Source: Lysobacter stagni
GTDB lineage: Bacteria > Pseudomonadota > Gammaproteobacteria > Xanthomonadales > Xanthomonadaceae
Length of the DNA stretch: 64,000 nucleotides
Direction: 5' to 3'
NCBI RefSeq assembly: GCF_030053425.1
Contig: NZ_JASGBI010000001.1
Location: 1,558,001 to 1,622,000, forward strand
The notes under the pieces were generated by a model, which saw nothing but the letters and a program-made list of their open reading frames with translations, was not told the DNA's origin and made no database searches. Shown here in pieces: positions 17,069 to 25,685 of this stretch. The position numbers were made by a program, and so were the translations under genes. Position 1 is the stretch's first letter. Every line of letters begins with the position of its first letter.

Positions 17069-18163
17069 ATGAATGCGCAGCCCAACCTCGGCATGCAGGT
17101 CACCACGTTCGAGAACCCGCTCGGCATCGACGGCTTCGAGTTCGTCGAGTTTGCCGCCCCGGCGGGCCAGGGCGAAGCCCTGCACGACTACTTCCGCAAG
17201 CTCGGCTTCACGGCCGTGCTGCACCACAAGACCCGTCCGATCACGGTCTACCGCCAGGGCGGCGTCAACTTCCTGGTCAACGAGGACCCGGACAGCTTCG
17301 CCGCGGACTTCGCCGCCAAGCATGGCCCCTGCGCCTGCGGCTTCGCGATCCGCTTCCGCAAGCCGGCATCCGTCGTGTTCGACACCGTCGTCAACAACGG
17401 CGGCGAAGCCATCACCGACCGGGTCGACAGCAAGGCCGTCGACGCGCCGGTGGTGAAGGGCATCGGCGACTGCATGCTGTACCTGGTGGACCGCTACGGC
17501 GATGCCGGCTCGATGTACGAAGGCGACTACCTGCCCGTGCAGGGCGCCGAGCAGGATCCGAAGGGCTTCGGCCTCACGTTCATCGACCACCTCACGCACA
17601 ACCTGTTCTTCGGCAACATGCAGAAGTGGTCGGACTATTACGAGCGTCTGTTCAACTTCCGCGAGATCCGCTACTTCGACATCAAGGGCGCCAAGACGGG
17701 CCTGGTGTCCAAGGCGATGACCGCGCCGGACGGCATCGTGCGCATTCCGCTCAACGAATCCAGCGACCCCAAGTCGCAGATCAACGAGTACCTGGATGCG
17801 TACAAGGGCGAAGGCATCCAGCACATCGCCTGCTTCACCGACAACATCTACGACACGGTCGAAGCGATGCGCGCGCAGGGCGTGGAGTTCCTCGACACGC
17901 CGGACACGTACTTCGAGGTGATCGACCAGCGCGTTCCGAACCATGGCGAGGACGTGCCGCGCCTGCAGAAGAACAAGATCCTCATCGACGCCGACCGCGA
18001 GACGCACCAGCGCAAGCTGCTGCAGATCTTCACGCAGAACGCCATCGGCCCGATCTTCTTCGAGATCATCCAGCGCAAGGGCAACGAAGGTTTCGGTGAA
18101 GGCAACTTCCAGGCGTTGTTCGAAAGCATCGAGCGCGACCAGATGCGGCGCGGGGTGCTGTAA
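17069..18163 (+). CDS. hppD: 4-Hydroxyphenylpyruvate dioxygenase
   Basis: A 364-residue Fe(II) dioxygenase converting 4-hydroxyphenylpyruvate to homogentisate, the entry step of tyrosine ring breakdown. It consists of two VOC-type halves; the C-terminal half holds the metal ligands: His in 'FIDHLTHN', His in 'GIQHIACF' and Glu in 'GPIFFEIIQRKG'. The C-terminal gating helix 'FGEGNFQALFESIERDQ' is intact. The start has AGAACA upstream, a weak RBS. hmgA follows in the same direction but is separated by a DUF559 gene between inverted repeats. Confidence 0.96.
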   Translation: MNAQPNLGMQVTTFENPLGIDGFEFVEFAAPAGQGEALHDYFRKLGFTAVLHHKTRPITVYRQGGVNFLVNEDPDSFAADFAAKHGPCACGFAIRFRKPASVVFDTVVNNGGEAITDRVDSKAVDAPVVKGIGDCMLYLVDRYGDAGSMYEGDYLPVQGAEQDPKGFGLTFIDHLTHNLFFGNMQKWSDYYERLFNFREIRYFDIKGAKTGLVSKAMTAPDGIVRIPLNESSDPKSQINEYLDAYKGEGIQHIACFTDNIYDTVEAMRAQGVEFLDTPDTYFEVIDQRVPNHGEDVPRLQKNKILIDADRETHQRKLLQIFTQNAIGPIFFEIIQRKGNEGFGEGNFQALFESIERDQMRRGVL

Positions 18164-18172
18164 GTATTTCTA

Positions 18173-18210
18173 GCCCCTCTCCCGACGGGAGAGGGGTTGG
18201 GGTGAGGGGC
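18173..18210 (+). repeat. Left 38-bp inverted repeat flanking the DUF559 gene
   Basis: This G/C-rich 38-bp element begins GCCCCTCTCCC and ends GGGTGAGGGGC. It contains an internal hairpin (CCCCTCTCCC/GGGAGAGGGG) plus a tail. It matches the reverse complement of 18573-18610 at 36 of 38 positions; the two differences are in the hairpin loop. Its last bases (GAGGGGC) join the GGAG that forms the ribosome-binding site of the enclosed gene. Confidence 0.9.
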
Positions 18211-18215
18211 GGAGC

Positions 18216-18614
18216 ATGGAAGACCGTCGGAGGGCGAAACTCCCCACGGACACCTTGGCGTCGGCGCGTTCCTTGCGCGTCAATGCCACGGATGCCGAAC
18301 GTGTCATCTGGCGACGGCTGCGCGGTGGCCAGTTGCCGGGCTTCAAGTTTCGGCGTCAGTATCCGATTCCGCCATACGTCGTGGACTTCGCTTGCCTCGC
18401 CGCGAAGCTCGTCGTCGAACTCGATGGCTCGCAGCATTCGACCGACGCAGACTTGCCACGCACCCGCTTTATCGAGTCGAAAGGTTTCAAAGTGCTTCGT
18501 TTCTGGGACAACGATGCGTTGCTGCAGACCGACGCCGTGATGGAGGCGATCTGGAACGCTTGCCGCTCGGCTGCCCCTCACCCCAACCCCTCTCCCGATG
18601 GGAGAGGGGCTTAA
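18216..18614 (+). CDS. DUF559-domain endonuclease-like protein, boxed by inverted repeats
   Basis: A 132-residue protein of the DUF559 group, related in fold to Vsr/PD-(D/E)xK nucleases. Candidate catalytic residues are Asp57 in 'YVVDFAC', Glu69 and Asp70 in 'VVELDGSQH', plus His74. The ATG lies five bases after the left repeat. The last 13 residues (about 120-132, 'APHPNPSPDGRGA') are encoded by the right repeat, so both ends of the gene depend on the repeats. It interrupts the hppD-hmgA pair. Its function is unknown; single-copy nucleases near REP-like repeats suggest a mobile or repeat-maintenance role. Confidence 0.85.
   Translation: MEDRRRAKLPTDTLASARSLRVNATDAERVIWRRLRGGQLPGFKFRRQYPIPPYVVDFACLAAKLVVELDGSQHSTDADLPRTRFIESKGFKVLRFWDNDALLQTDAVMEAIWNACRSAAPHPNPSPDGRGA
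18573..18610 (-). repeat. Right 38-bp inverted repeat flanking the DUF559 gene
   Basis: The reverse-oriented partner of 18173-18210, matching 36 of 38 positions. It supplies the C-terminal codons of the DUF559 protein and ends 16 bases before the hmgA start. Removing 18173-18610 would leave hppD and hmgA about 25 bp apart, as expected for an uninterrupted operon. Confidence 0.9.
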
Positions 18615-18626
18615 CGGCAGATCTTC

Positions 18627-19931
18627 ATGACCATCACCAGCAACGGCTACCAATCGGGTTTCGGAAACGAGTTCGCCACGGAGGCGGTGGCCGGTGCGTT
18701 GCCGGTCGGTCGCAATTCGCCGCAACGCGTCGCGCACGGCCTGTACGCGGAACAATTGTCCGGAACGGCGTTCACCGCGCCGCGTCACGCCAACCGCCGC
18801 AGCTGGCTGTACCGCATCCGCCCTGCGGCGATGCACGGCGCGTTCGCGCCCTATGCGCAGCCGCGTTTCCACAACGATTTCGGCAGCGCACCGGTGTCGC
18901 CCGACCAGCTGCGCTGGAGCCCGCTGCCGATGCCGCAGGCGCCGGTGGATTTCGTCGACGGTCTTTTCACCATGGCCGGCAATGGTTCGCCGGAAGCGCA
19001 GAGCGGCGTGGGCATCCACCTGTACGCGGCCAATCGCGACATGCAGGGCCGCTATTTCTACGACGCCGACGGCGAACTGCTCATCGTGCCGCAGCTCGGT
19101 CGTTTGCACATCGCCACGGAGATGGGCGTGCTCGACGTCGGGCCGCAGCAGATCGCGGTCATACCGCGCGGCGTGCGGTTCTGCGTGTCATTGCCGGACG
19201 GTGAGGCGCGCGGCTACGTGTGCGAGAACTTCGGCGCGATGTTGCGCCTGCCCGACCTTGGGCCGATCGGCAGCAATGGCCTGGCCAATCCGCGCGACTT
19301 CCTGGCGCCGAATGCGGCCTATGAAGATCGCGAAGGCGACTTCGAACTCATCGGCAAGTTCCAGGGCCACCTGTGGCGCGCCGACATCGGCCACTCGCCT
19401 CTGGACGTCGTGGCCTGGCACGGCAATTACGCGCCATGCCAGTACGACCTGCGCCACTTCAACACGATCGGTTCGATCAGCTACGACCATCCGGATCCGT
19501 CGATCTTCCTGGTCCTGCATTCGCCCAGCGACACGCCGGGAACGAGCAATCTGGACTTCGTGATCTTCCCGCCGCGTTGGCTGGTGGCGCAGGACACGTT
19601 CCGGCCGCCGTGGTTCCACCGCAACATCGCCAGCGAGTTCATGGGCCTGGTGCACGGTGCCTACGACGCCAAGGCCGAAGGCTTCACGCCAGGCGGCGCG
19701 TCGCTGCACAACTCGATGACCGGCCACGGCCCGGACGCGGCGACCTTCGAGAAGGCCAGCGCGGCCGATCTGTCGAAGCCGGATGTGATCCAGGACACGA
19801 TGGCCTTCATGTTCGAAACGCGCGCGGTCATCCGGCCGACGGCGCAGGCCATCGAAGCCGCGCATCGCCAGCGCGACTACCAGGCGTGCTGGGCGGGACT
19901 GAAGAAGCATTTCGTCGCGCCGAAGGCCTGA
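18627..19931 (+). CDS. hmgA: Homogentisate 1,2-dioxygenase
   Basis: A 434-residue non-heme iron dioxygenase that opens homogentisate to 4-maleylacetoacetate. The N-terminus '[15 protein letters not shown]' is diagnostic. Iron ligands are visible as His in '[14 protein letters not shown]', Glu in the same segment and His in 'NSMTGHGPD'. The length is normal for the bacterial family. The product would be handled by maiA and fahA, which lie 26 kb away on the same strand. Expression may depend on readthrough from hppD across the repeat-flanked DUF559 gene. Confidence 0.96.
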   Translation: MTITSNGYQSGFGNEFATEAVAGALPVGRNSPQRVAHGLYAEQLSGTAFTAPRHANRRSWLYRIRPAAMHGAFAPYAQPRFHNDFGSAPVSPDQLRWSPLPMPQAPVDFVDGLFTMAGNGSPEAQSGVGIHLYAANRDMQGRYFYDADGELLIVPQLGRLHIATEMGVLDVGPQQIAVIPRGVRFCVSLPDGEARGYVCENFGAMLRLPDLGPIGSNGLANPRDFLAPNAAYEDREGDFELIGKFQGHLWRADIGHSPLDVVAWHGNYAPCQYDLRHFNTIGSISYDHPDPSIFLVLHSPSDTPGTSNLDFVIFPPRWLVAQDTFRPPWFHRNIASEFMGLVHGAYDAKAEGFTPGGASLHNSMTGHGPDAATFEKASAADLSKPDVIQDTMAFMFETRAVIRPTAQAIEAAHRQRDYQACWAGLKKHFVAPKA

Positions 19932-20014
19932 GGCCCGCTTTGGCACGACGTTAACGGCGCAGGAGTAGGCTGGCCGGTCTGCGCATGCGGGGGAACGTCG
20001 GTGGAGTGGGGGCG

Positions 20015-20656
20015 ATGAAAGAATGGTTCGTGGCGGCGTGCCTGCTGGCATTGGCCGCGTGCACCGGCCGCGATGCTGCGCCCGGTGCGACTACCCCGGA
20101 GCGATCCGCCGCTGCACCGGCACCCAATGCCGCGTCGTCCGCTGCCGGCGATGCGCCGATGCCTGCGCCGGCGGCCACATCCGCGACCGGCGCCATGCCC
20201 GCACCGGGCGCCATCGGCTACAACGGGTTCGGACCCGCGCCGTTCGGCGCGAACGAGGAACAGGTGCGCATGGCGTGGGGGGCGGATCTGGGCGGCATGA
20301 AGCCCGACCAGCCCGGCGGTTGCTACTACCTGATGCCGCAGCCGCGATCGACCGCCGGCTACCGCCTCGCCTTCATGTTCGAGGACGACCGCTTCGTGCG
20401 CATGGACGTGGACGCGCCCGACATCGAAGCACCCGGCGGTGGCAGGGCAGGGATGTTCGAGCGCGACATCCGGCGCCTGTACGGAGACCGCATGCAGGTG
20501 CAGAAGCACAAGTACGTTGAAGGCGGGCATTACCTGCGCATCCCGGACGCCAGCGGCCCTGGCGTGCTGCTGTTCGAGACGGACGCGGGTGGCCTGGTCA
20601 GGGCGTGGCGCATTGGCCAGCCGCCCCAGGTCGATTACGTGGAAGGTTGCTCCTGA
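20015..20656 (+). CDS. Putative lipoprotein with Pro/Ala-rich linker
   Basis: A 213-residue protein starting with a lipoprotein signal: hydrophobic 'FVAACLLALAAC', with Cys17 as the lipidation site. A low-complexity Ala/Pro/Ser stretch (~25-65) leads to a globular domain (~70-213) containing 'GYNGFGPAPFGANEEQVR' and a C-terminal 'VDYVEGCS'. ATG 20015 was chosen because it gives a proper signal and has GGAG upstream; an earlier Met would disrupt the signal. The domain resembles proteins that follow a 'GFGPVRFGMT'-type start, found in secreted proteins of unknown role. It is not assigned a function. Confidence 0.8.
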   Translation: MKEWFVAACLLALAACTGRDAAPGATTPERSAAAPAPNAASSAAGDAPMPAPAATSATGAMPAPGAIGYNGFGPAPFGANEEQVRMAWGADLGGMKPDQPGGCYYLMPQPRSTAGYRLAFMFEDDRFVRMDVDAPDIEAPGGGRAGMFERDIRRLYGDRMQVQKHKYVEGGHYLRIPDASGPGVLLFETDAGGLVRAWRIGQPPQVDYVEGCS

Positions 20657-20725
20657 GACGCCGCGCTGGACGCCCCGCGGCGCGCTGGGCATAGAATCGA
20701 CGGATTGAGGCGTGGAGGGGACACG

Positions 20726-21682
20726 ATGCTCGAGGCCATCGGCTGGTTCGTACTGGGTCTGGTGCTGCTCGCACTGGGTGGCGATTCCATCGTGAAGGGT
20801 TCGTCCGGGCTGGCACAGCGTCTGGGCGCTTCGCCGTTCGTCGCGGGCCTGATCCTGGTCGCATTCGGCACGTCGCTGCCGGAGCTGGCCGTCAACCTGC
20901 AGGCGGTGATGCGCAACCAGTCCGCCATCGCGTTGGGCAACGCAGTTGGCAGCAATGTCGCGAACTTCGGACTGACCCTGGGCGCGGCCGCGCTGGTCGC
21001 GCCGCTGACGGTGCGCTGGCGTGCGCTGGCACCGCTGTTGCTGGTGCTGCTGCTGGGCACGCTGCTGCTGGTGCTGCTGGGCCTGGATGGAACGCTGTCG
21101 CGCATCGAAGGCCTGATCATGCTGGTCGCATTCCTCATCGTCATTGCCGTCGCCGCCGTGCGCACGCGCCGCGAATCGCCGGAACTGCAGGACGCCATCG
21201 CCACCTTCGCGCACACCAGCACGGATCTGTGGCTGAACCTGCTGCGCTTCGCCATCGCCGCCGTGCTGCTGTACTTCGGTTCGCGCATGGTGGTGCGCAG
21301 CGCACCGACGATCGGCGCCGGCCTGGGCATGGCGCCGCTGCTCACCGGCCTGCTGCCGGTCGCCATCGGAACCGCGCTGCCCGAAGTCGCGGCGGCGATC
21401 TCCGCAGCGCGCAGGGGCCATGGCGACATCGTCGTTGGCCACGTGATCGGTTCGAGCCTGTTCAACCTGCTCGTGATCGTGGGCGGCATGGCCGCGATCG
21501 GTGGCGCGGTCGCGCTGCCGGAATCGTTCGTCCGCTTCGAACTCCCGGCAGCGGCCGTGTTCGCGGTGATGTTGTATCCGATGCTGCGTGGCGACCTGCA
21601 CATCAGCAAGAACGAAGGCGCCGCGCTGCTGATCGCGTTCCTGGCATGGGTGGCGTTCGAAGTCGTGACGATGCAGCACTGA
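20726..21682 (+). CDS. Calcium/sodium antiporter (CaCA family, YrbG-like)
   Basis: A 318-residue inner-membrane antiporter with about ten helices in two inverted halves. Each half carries the alpha-repeat ion-binding motif: 'FGTSLPELAVNL' with 'GNAVGSNVANFGL' in the first, and 'IGTALPEVAAAI' with 'GHVIGSSLFNLL' in the second. The acidic Glu of both PE motifs is intact, so a functional cation/Ca2+ (or K+) exchanger is expected. RBS GGAGGGG lies six bases before ATG 20726. It is followed closely by nhaA in the same direction. Confidence 0.9.
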   Translation: MLEAIGWFVLGLVLLALGGDSIVKGSSGLAQRLGASPFVAGLILVAFGTSLPELAVNLQAVMRNQSAIALGNAVGSNVANFGLTLGAAALVAPLTVRWRALAPLLLVLLLGTLLLVLLGLDGTLSRIEGLIMLVAFLIVIAVAAVRTRRESPELQDAIATFAHTSTDLWLNLLRFAIAAVLLYFGSRMVVRSAPTIGAGLGMAPLLTGLLPVAIGTALPEVAAAISAARRGHGDIVVGHVIGSSLFNLLVIVGGMAAIGGAVALPESFVRFELPAAAVFAVMLYPMLRGDLHISKNEGAALLIAFLAWVAFEVVTMQH

Positions 21683-21716
21683 TGGGTGTCGCGCGCACGG
21701 CCGATATACTGGGCCG

Positions 21717-22940
21717 ATGAAGGTTCCCCACACGTCCGGCGACACGTCGTCTTCCATGCGCGGTTTGCGCGCGCTGACCGAGTTCTTCCGGCTGGAGGCG
21801 GCCGGCGGCATCGTGCTGATCGCCGCGGCGCTGCTGGCGATGGTCGCGGCGAACTCACCGCTCGCGCCTTTCTACGAGGCATTCCGCAATCTGCCGGTGC
21901 ACCTGCGCGTCGGCGATTTCGAGATCGCCAAACCATTGCTGCTGTGGATCAACGACGGCCTGATGGCGGTGTTCTTCCTGCTGGTGGCATTGGAGATCAA
22001 GCGCGAGATGCTGAGCGGACAGCTCGCGCGTCGCTCGCAGCTCGTGCTGCCGCTGGTGTGCGCCTGTGCCGGCGTGGTGGTGCCGGCGCTGGTGTTTGTC
22101 GCCTTCAACCGTGGCGATGCGGATGCGATGCGCGGCTGGGCGGTCCCCACCGCCACCGACATCGCCTTCGCGCTGGGCGTGCTGGCACTGCTGGGGTCGC
22201 GCGTGCCGACCGGCATGAAGTTGCTGCTGTCGACCATCGCAGTGGTCGACGACCTGATCGCGATCCTCATCATCGCGATGTTCTATTCGCACGGACTGTC
22301 GGTGGCCGCGCTGGTGGGCGCGGCGGTGGCCATCGTGGGCATGGCGCTGCTGAACCTGCGTGGCGTCACGCGCCTGGCGCCTTACTTCGTGCTGGGCACG
22401 CTGCTCTGGGTGTGCGTGCTCAAGTCCGGCGTGCACGCCACGCTGGCCGGCGTCGTCACCGGCTTGATGATTCCGCATGCCGACCGGCAGGACGCGAACG
22501 CGCATTCGCCGCTGGAGTCGCTGGAACATGCACTGCACCCATGGGTGGCCTACGCGATCCTGCCGCTGTTCGCGTTCGCCAATGCAGGTCTCGTACTGGC
22601 GGGCATGAGTCCGCGCGATCTGCTCGAACCGCTGCCGATGGGCGTGATGGTCGGCCTGCTGGTGGGCAAGCCGGTTGGCATCGTTGGCGCAGCGGTGCTG
22701 ATGCGCTCGGTCGGCTGGGCCCGGTTTCCCGATGGCATGGACCTGCGGGCAATGGTCGGCCTTGGCCTGATGTGCGGCATCGGCTTCACGATGAGCCTGT
22801 TCATCGCCTCGCTCGCGTATGCCGATCCGGTGCGTTACGAGGAAGCCGTGCTGGGTGTGCTGGTCGCGTCGCTTCTGTCGGCGGTGCTGGGATGGCTGTG
22901 GCTGCGCGCGACGCTGCCAGCCACTGCGAAGGTGGGCTGA
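21717..22940 (+). CDS. nhaA: Na+/H+ antiporter NhaA
   Basis: A 407-residue inner-membrane antiporter exporting Na+ in exchange for protons at alkaline pH. The two ion-binding Asp residues are in 'STIAVVDDLIAILIIAMFY' (about residue 180), and 'VPTATDIAFALGVLALLG' is the conserved helix IV region. 'LMCGIGFTMSLFIASLAY' marks helix XI. Its length is close to the family norm. It begins 34 bp after the CaCA gene and ends three bases before the SDR gene, consistent with a small cation-homeostasis transcript. Confidence 0.95.
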   Translation: MKVPHTSGDTSSSMRGLRALTEFFRLEAAGGIVLIAAALLAMVAANSPLAPFYEAFRNLPVHLRVGDFEIAKPLLLWINDGLMAVFFLLVALEIKREMLSGQLARRSQLVLPLVCACAGVVVPALVFVAFNRGDADAMRGWAVPTATDIAFALGVLALLGSRVPTGMKLLLSTIAVVDDLIAILIIAMFYSHGLSVAALVGAAVAIVGMALLNLRGVTRLAPYFVLGTLLWVCVLKSGVHATLAGVVTGLMIPHADRQDANAHSPLESLEHALHPWVAYAILPLFAFANAGLVLAGMSPRDLLEPLPMGVMVGLLVGKPVGIVGAAVLMRSVGWARFPDGMDLRAMVGLGLMCGIGFTMSLFIASLAYADPVRYEEAVLGVLVASLLSAVLGWLWLRATLPATAKVG

Positions 22941-22943
22941 CCG

Positions 22944-23816
22944 ATGCGGCATGCACTGGTGTTCGGAGGCACGGGGCAGATCGGCTTTCCCCTGCTCGGG
23001 TTGTTGCACCGTGACGGATGGCGCATCACGGCCGTCTCGCGCTCGCCGCAGGCGGACGAGCCCGGCCTGCAGTGGTTGCAGGGCGGTCTGGGCGACGTGG
23101 CCGGCCTGCCCTCGCGCGCGGATGCGATCCTCAGTTGCGGGCCGCTCGACGGTTTCGCGCACTGGTATGCGCAGTCGCGGATCGAATGCCCGCGCGTGAT
23201 CGCGTTCGGGTCCACCAGCGTCGAGGTGAAACGCGGCTCTGCCGATGCCGCCGAACGCGATGTCGCCAGACGTCTGCGCGAAGGCGAGGAAGGTGTGTTT
23301 GCGACCGCGGCACGGCGCGGTGCCGCGGCGACGTTGCTGCGACCGACGCTGGTCTACGGCGTCGGACGCGACGCAACGCTCACGCGCATCGCGACACTCG
23401 CGCGGCGATGGCAGCGCTTTCCGCTGCCACGCGGCGCCAATGGCCTGCGCCAGCCCGTGCACGTGGACGACCTCGCCTCCGCGGCCTTTGCCTGTTTGCC
23501 GGTCGCGGAAACGCACGGACAGGCCTACGCACTGCCGGGCGGCGAGACCCTGACCTATCGCGACATGATCGCGCGCGTGTTGGCGTGCCTCACGCCGCCG
23601 CCGACACTGGTCGAATTGCCGTCGCCGTTGTTCAACGCCGCGTTGTTCGTCGCCCAGCTCACCGGCCGCGCGACCGGCCTGGGCGAAGCCGCCGTGCGTC
23701 GCATGCGCAGCGATCTGGTATTCGATGCCTCGCCGGCGCAACGCGCCTTTGGCTATGCGCCGCGCGCGTTCCATCCCCGCGCGGAGATGTTCGAGCCCCG
23801 CAGGGAACGGGACTGA
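22944..23816 (+). CDS. NAD(P)-binding, extended-SDR-like protein
   Basis: A 290-residue Rossmann-fold protein. The nucleotide-binding motif is 'VFGGTGQIGFPLLG' near the N-terminus (GGTGxxG). 'SCGPLDGFAHWYA' and 'FGSTSVEVKRG' replace the usual central strands, and no YxxxK catalytic pair is obvious, so it may be an atypical or non-catalytic SDR related to complex I assembly/NmrA-like proteins. Residues 160-200 ('GLRQPVHVDDLASAAFAC') match the typical epimerase HVDD motif. Substrate unknown. It follows nhaA by three bases. Confidence 0.78.
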   Translation: MRHALVFGGTGQIGFPLLGLLHRDGWRITAVSRSPQADEPGLQWLQGGLGDVAGLPSRADAILSCGPLDGFAHWYAQSRIECPRVIAFGSTSVEVKRGSADAAERDVARRLREGEEGVFATAARRGAAATLLRPTLVYGVGRDATLTRIATLARRWQRFPLPRGANGLRQPVHVDDLASAAFACLPVAETHGQAYALPGGETLTYRDMIARVLACLTPPPTLVELPSPLFNAALFVAQLTGRATGLGEAAVRRMRSDLVFDASPAQRAFGYAPRAFHPRAEMFEPRRERD

Positions 23817-24704
23817 CTACAGCTCCTCGGCGTTCGGCAGCGAACGCGCCTTGCTCAACGCGCGCAATGCGATCAGCAACACGCCGCCCAGCACCATCGC
23901 CCCACCGATCAGCAGGCGGGGCCCCGGACGGTCGCCCCAGAACGCGATGCCCAGCCCGATTGCCAGCACCGGCACCAGCAGCAGCCATGGCGTCACCTGC
24001 GCGACGGGATAGCGCTGGATGAGCAGGTAGTACAGCCCGTGGCCGAGCAGCGACGACACGAAGGCCGCATAGAGCGCGCCACCCCATGCCACCCAGCTCG
24101 CCTGCGGCAGCTTCGCGATCGCGCCGGGTTCCAGCCACGCGCTGATCGCGAACAGCGGCAGCACCGCGAACAGCGCGGTCCAGCCCTGCTGGCTCACCGC
24201 ATCCAGTCCCTTCAGGCCCTTCATGATCACCGTGCCCACGGCGAGGAACGCGGCGGAGATGAGCATCAGCACCAGCGCCATCGGGTGATCCAGCACCAGC
24301 GGATCGAAGCCGAGCACCAGCACGCCGGCGAAACTCACCGCGATGGCCAGCCCGGTGCGCCACGCAAAGCGTTCGCCCAGCGCCCACCACGCCAGCAGCG
24401 TGGTCATCGGCACGTAGCTCTGCATCACGATGGCAGGCGAAGACAGGTCGCCTGCCAGCTTCAGCGCGGTGAAGCTGAGGCCGAAATGCAGCACGCCGAT
24501 GCACAGGCACACGGTGATCAGTCGCGGCCACTGACCTGCGGCCGGACGCTTGACCAGCCACATCAACGGCAGCGCGAGCAGCGCGAAGCGCAGCGCAGTG
24601 AACAGGAACGGCGGGATCTCGCGCATCGCCAGCGCGGAGGTGAGGAAGTTCCCGGCCCAGGCCAGGACGACAACGAGTACGAGCAGCAGATCGCGGGCGG
24701 GCAT
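23817..24704 (-). CDS. EamA/DMT-superfamily transporter
   Basis: A 295-residue inner-membrane protein with ten predicted helices arranged as two EamA repeats. The N-terminal 'LVVVLAWAGNFLTSALAM' and the central 'FSLTALKLAGDLSSPAIV'-like region are typical of drug/metabolite exporters. The last residue region 'SKARSLPNAEEL' is cytoplasmic. ATG 24704 was preferred over an upstream GTG because it places the first helix directly at the N-terminus. The stop abuts the convergent SDR gene with no gap. Exported substrate (amino acid or metabolite) is unknown. Confidence 0.85.
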   Translation of the reverse strand: MPARDLLLVLVVVLAWAGNFLTSALAMREIPPFLFTALRFALLALPLMWLVKRPAAGQWPRLITVCLCIGVLHFGLSFTALKLAGDLSSPAIVMQSYVPMTTLLAWWALGERFAWRTGLAIAVSFAGVLVLGFDPLVLDHPMALVLMLISAAFLAVGTVIMKGLKGLDAVSQQGWTALFAVLPLFAISAWLEPGAIAKLPQASWVAWGGALYAAFVSSLLGHGLYYLLIQRYPVAQVTPWLLLVPVLAIGLGIAFWGDRPGPRLLIGGAMVLGGVLLIALRALSKARSLPNAEEL

Positions 24705-24839
24705 GGCGTTGCGTCGGTGGGAAGCGGGCACGGCGGGCGCGCCATTGTCCGCCGTTGCGGCGTTCGCGGCCAGAATTGATCCGACTCAAGCCGCGTCGCG
24801 GTGCGGTACGTACAGTCGCCTGGTTCTTCAGGGAAGCAT

Positions 24840-25607
24840 ATGGCGACGATCCTCTTCGACCAGGCGGGGCACCGCTGCATTGCCTTCAGCGACCTCGTGC
24901 GTGGCGACGATGGCGTGCAGGCGAACCAGTTCCTGGTCCAGCACGGCCAGCACAGCGCGCTGCTCGACCCGGGCGGCGCGCTGCTCTACAACCCCCTGAT
25001 CCTGGCGATGGGCGCGTACGTCGCGCCGACCGACGTGACGTGGCTGCTGTGCTCGCACCAGGACCCGGACATCATCGGCTCGGTCGACAAATGGCTGCTT
25101 TACACCAACACCACGGTGGTGTGCTCGAAGCTGTGGGGACGGTTCGTGCCGCACGTGGTGCCGGGCTACCTGCGCAACGCAGGCAGCGACCGTTACCTGC
25201 TGCTGCCCGACGAGGGCGGGCGCATCCCGATGGGCGACAGCCACATGCGCGCGCTGCCGGCGCACTTCATGCATTCGGTGGGCAACTTCAGCTTCTTCGA
25301 TCCGGTCAGCCGGATCCTGTTCTCGGGCGACGTCGGCGCGTCGATGGTGCCCAGCCAGACGCCGTATGCGTTCGTCACCGATTTCGAATCGCACGTGCAG
25401 CGCATGGAGGGCTTCCATCGCCGCTACATGGCCTCCAATCGCGTCACGCGATTGTGGGTGCAGATGGTGCGCGAACTGCAGCCGGCGATGATCGTGCCGC
25501 AGCACGGGCTGCCCATGCGCGGTGAAGTGATGGAGCGCTTCCTGGAGTGGCTCTCGCGCCTGGAATGCGGCGTGGACCTGATCAGCCCAGCGGACTATCG
25601 GCTGTGA
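24840..25607 (+). CDS. Di-iron oxygen-binding (ODP) MBL-fold protein
   Basis: A 255-residue metallo-beta-lactamase-fold protein of the type found in flavodiiron proteins, without a flavodoxin domain. Candidate iron ligands are in 'LLCSHQDPDIIGSV' (about residue 75), 'ALPAHFMHSVGNF' (His), 'LFSGDVGAS' (Asp) and 'IVPQHGLPM' (His). The HxD-type loop replaces the usual HxExD-H, so binding of O2 rather than hydrolysis is likely. RBS AGGGAAG precedes ATG 24840. It is divergent from the DMT transporter. An O2- or NO-sensing or scavenging role is inferred from the family. Confidence 0.78.
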   Translation: MATILFDQAGHRCIAFSDLVRGDDGVQANQFLVQHGQHSALLDPGGALLYNPLILAMGAYVAPTDVTWLLCSHQDPDIIGSVDKWLLYTNTTVVCSKLWGRFVPHVVPGYLRNAGSDRYLLLPDEGGRIPMGDSHMRALPAHFMHSVGNFSFFDPVSRILFSGDVGASMVPSQTPYAFVTDFESHVQRMEGFHRRYMASNRVTRLWVQMVRELQPAMIVPQHGLPMRGEVMERFLEWLSRLECGVDLISPADYRL

Positions 25608-25685
25608 ACGCGGGCCGGGTCGGCCCTTCCGCTTCGGCCTGTCGTGGGGCCGGACGGAGGTGCCCGCCCGGCCCGCAGCGATGAC

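Noticed and set aside
18173-18614. DUF559 unit as a classical insertion sequence
   Set aside because: No transposase and no target-site duplication were seen around the 38-bp repeats, so it is not called an IS element.
18216-18614. Very-short-patch repair endonuclease (vsr)
   Set aside because: The protein is DUF559-like, lacks the zinc-binding Cys/His of Vsr and is not next to a Dcm-type methylase.
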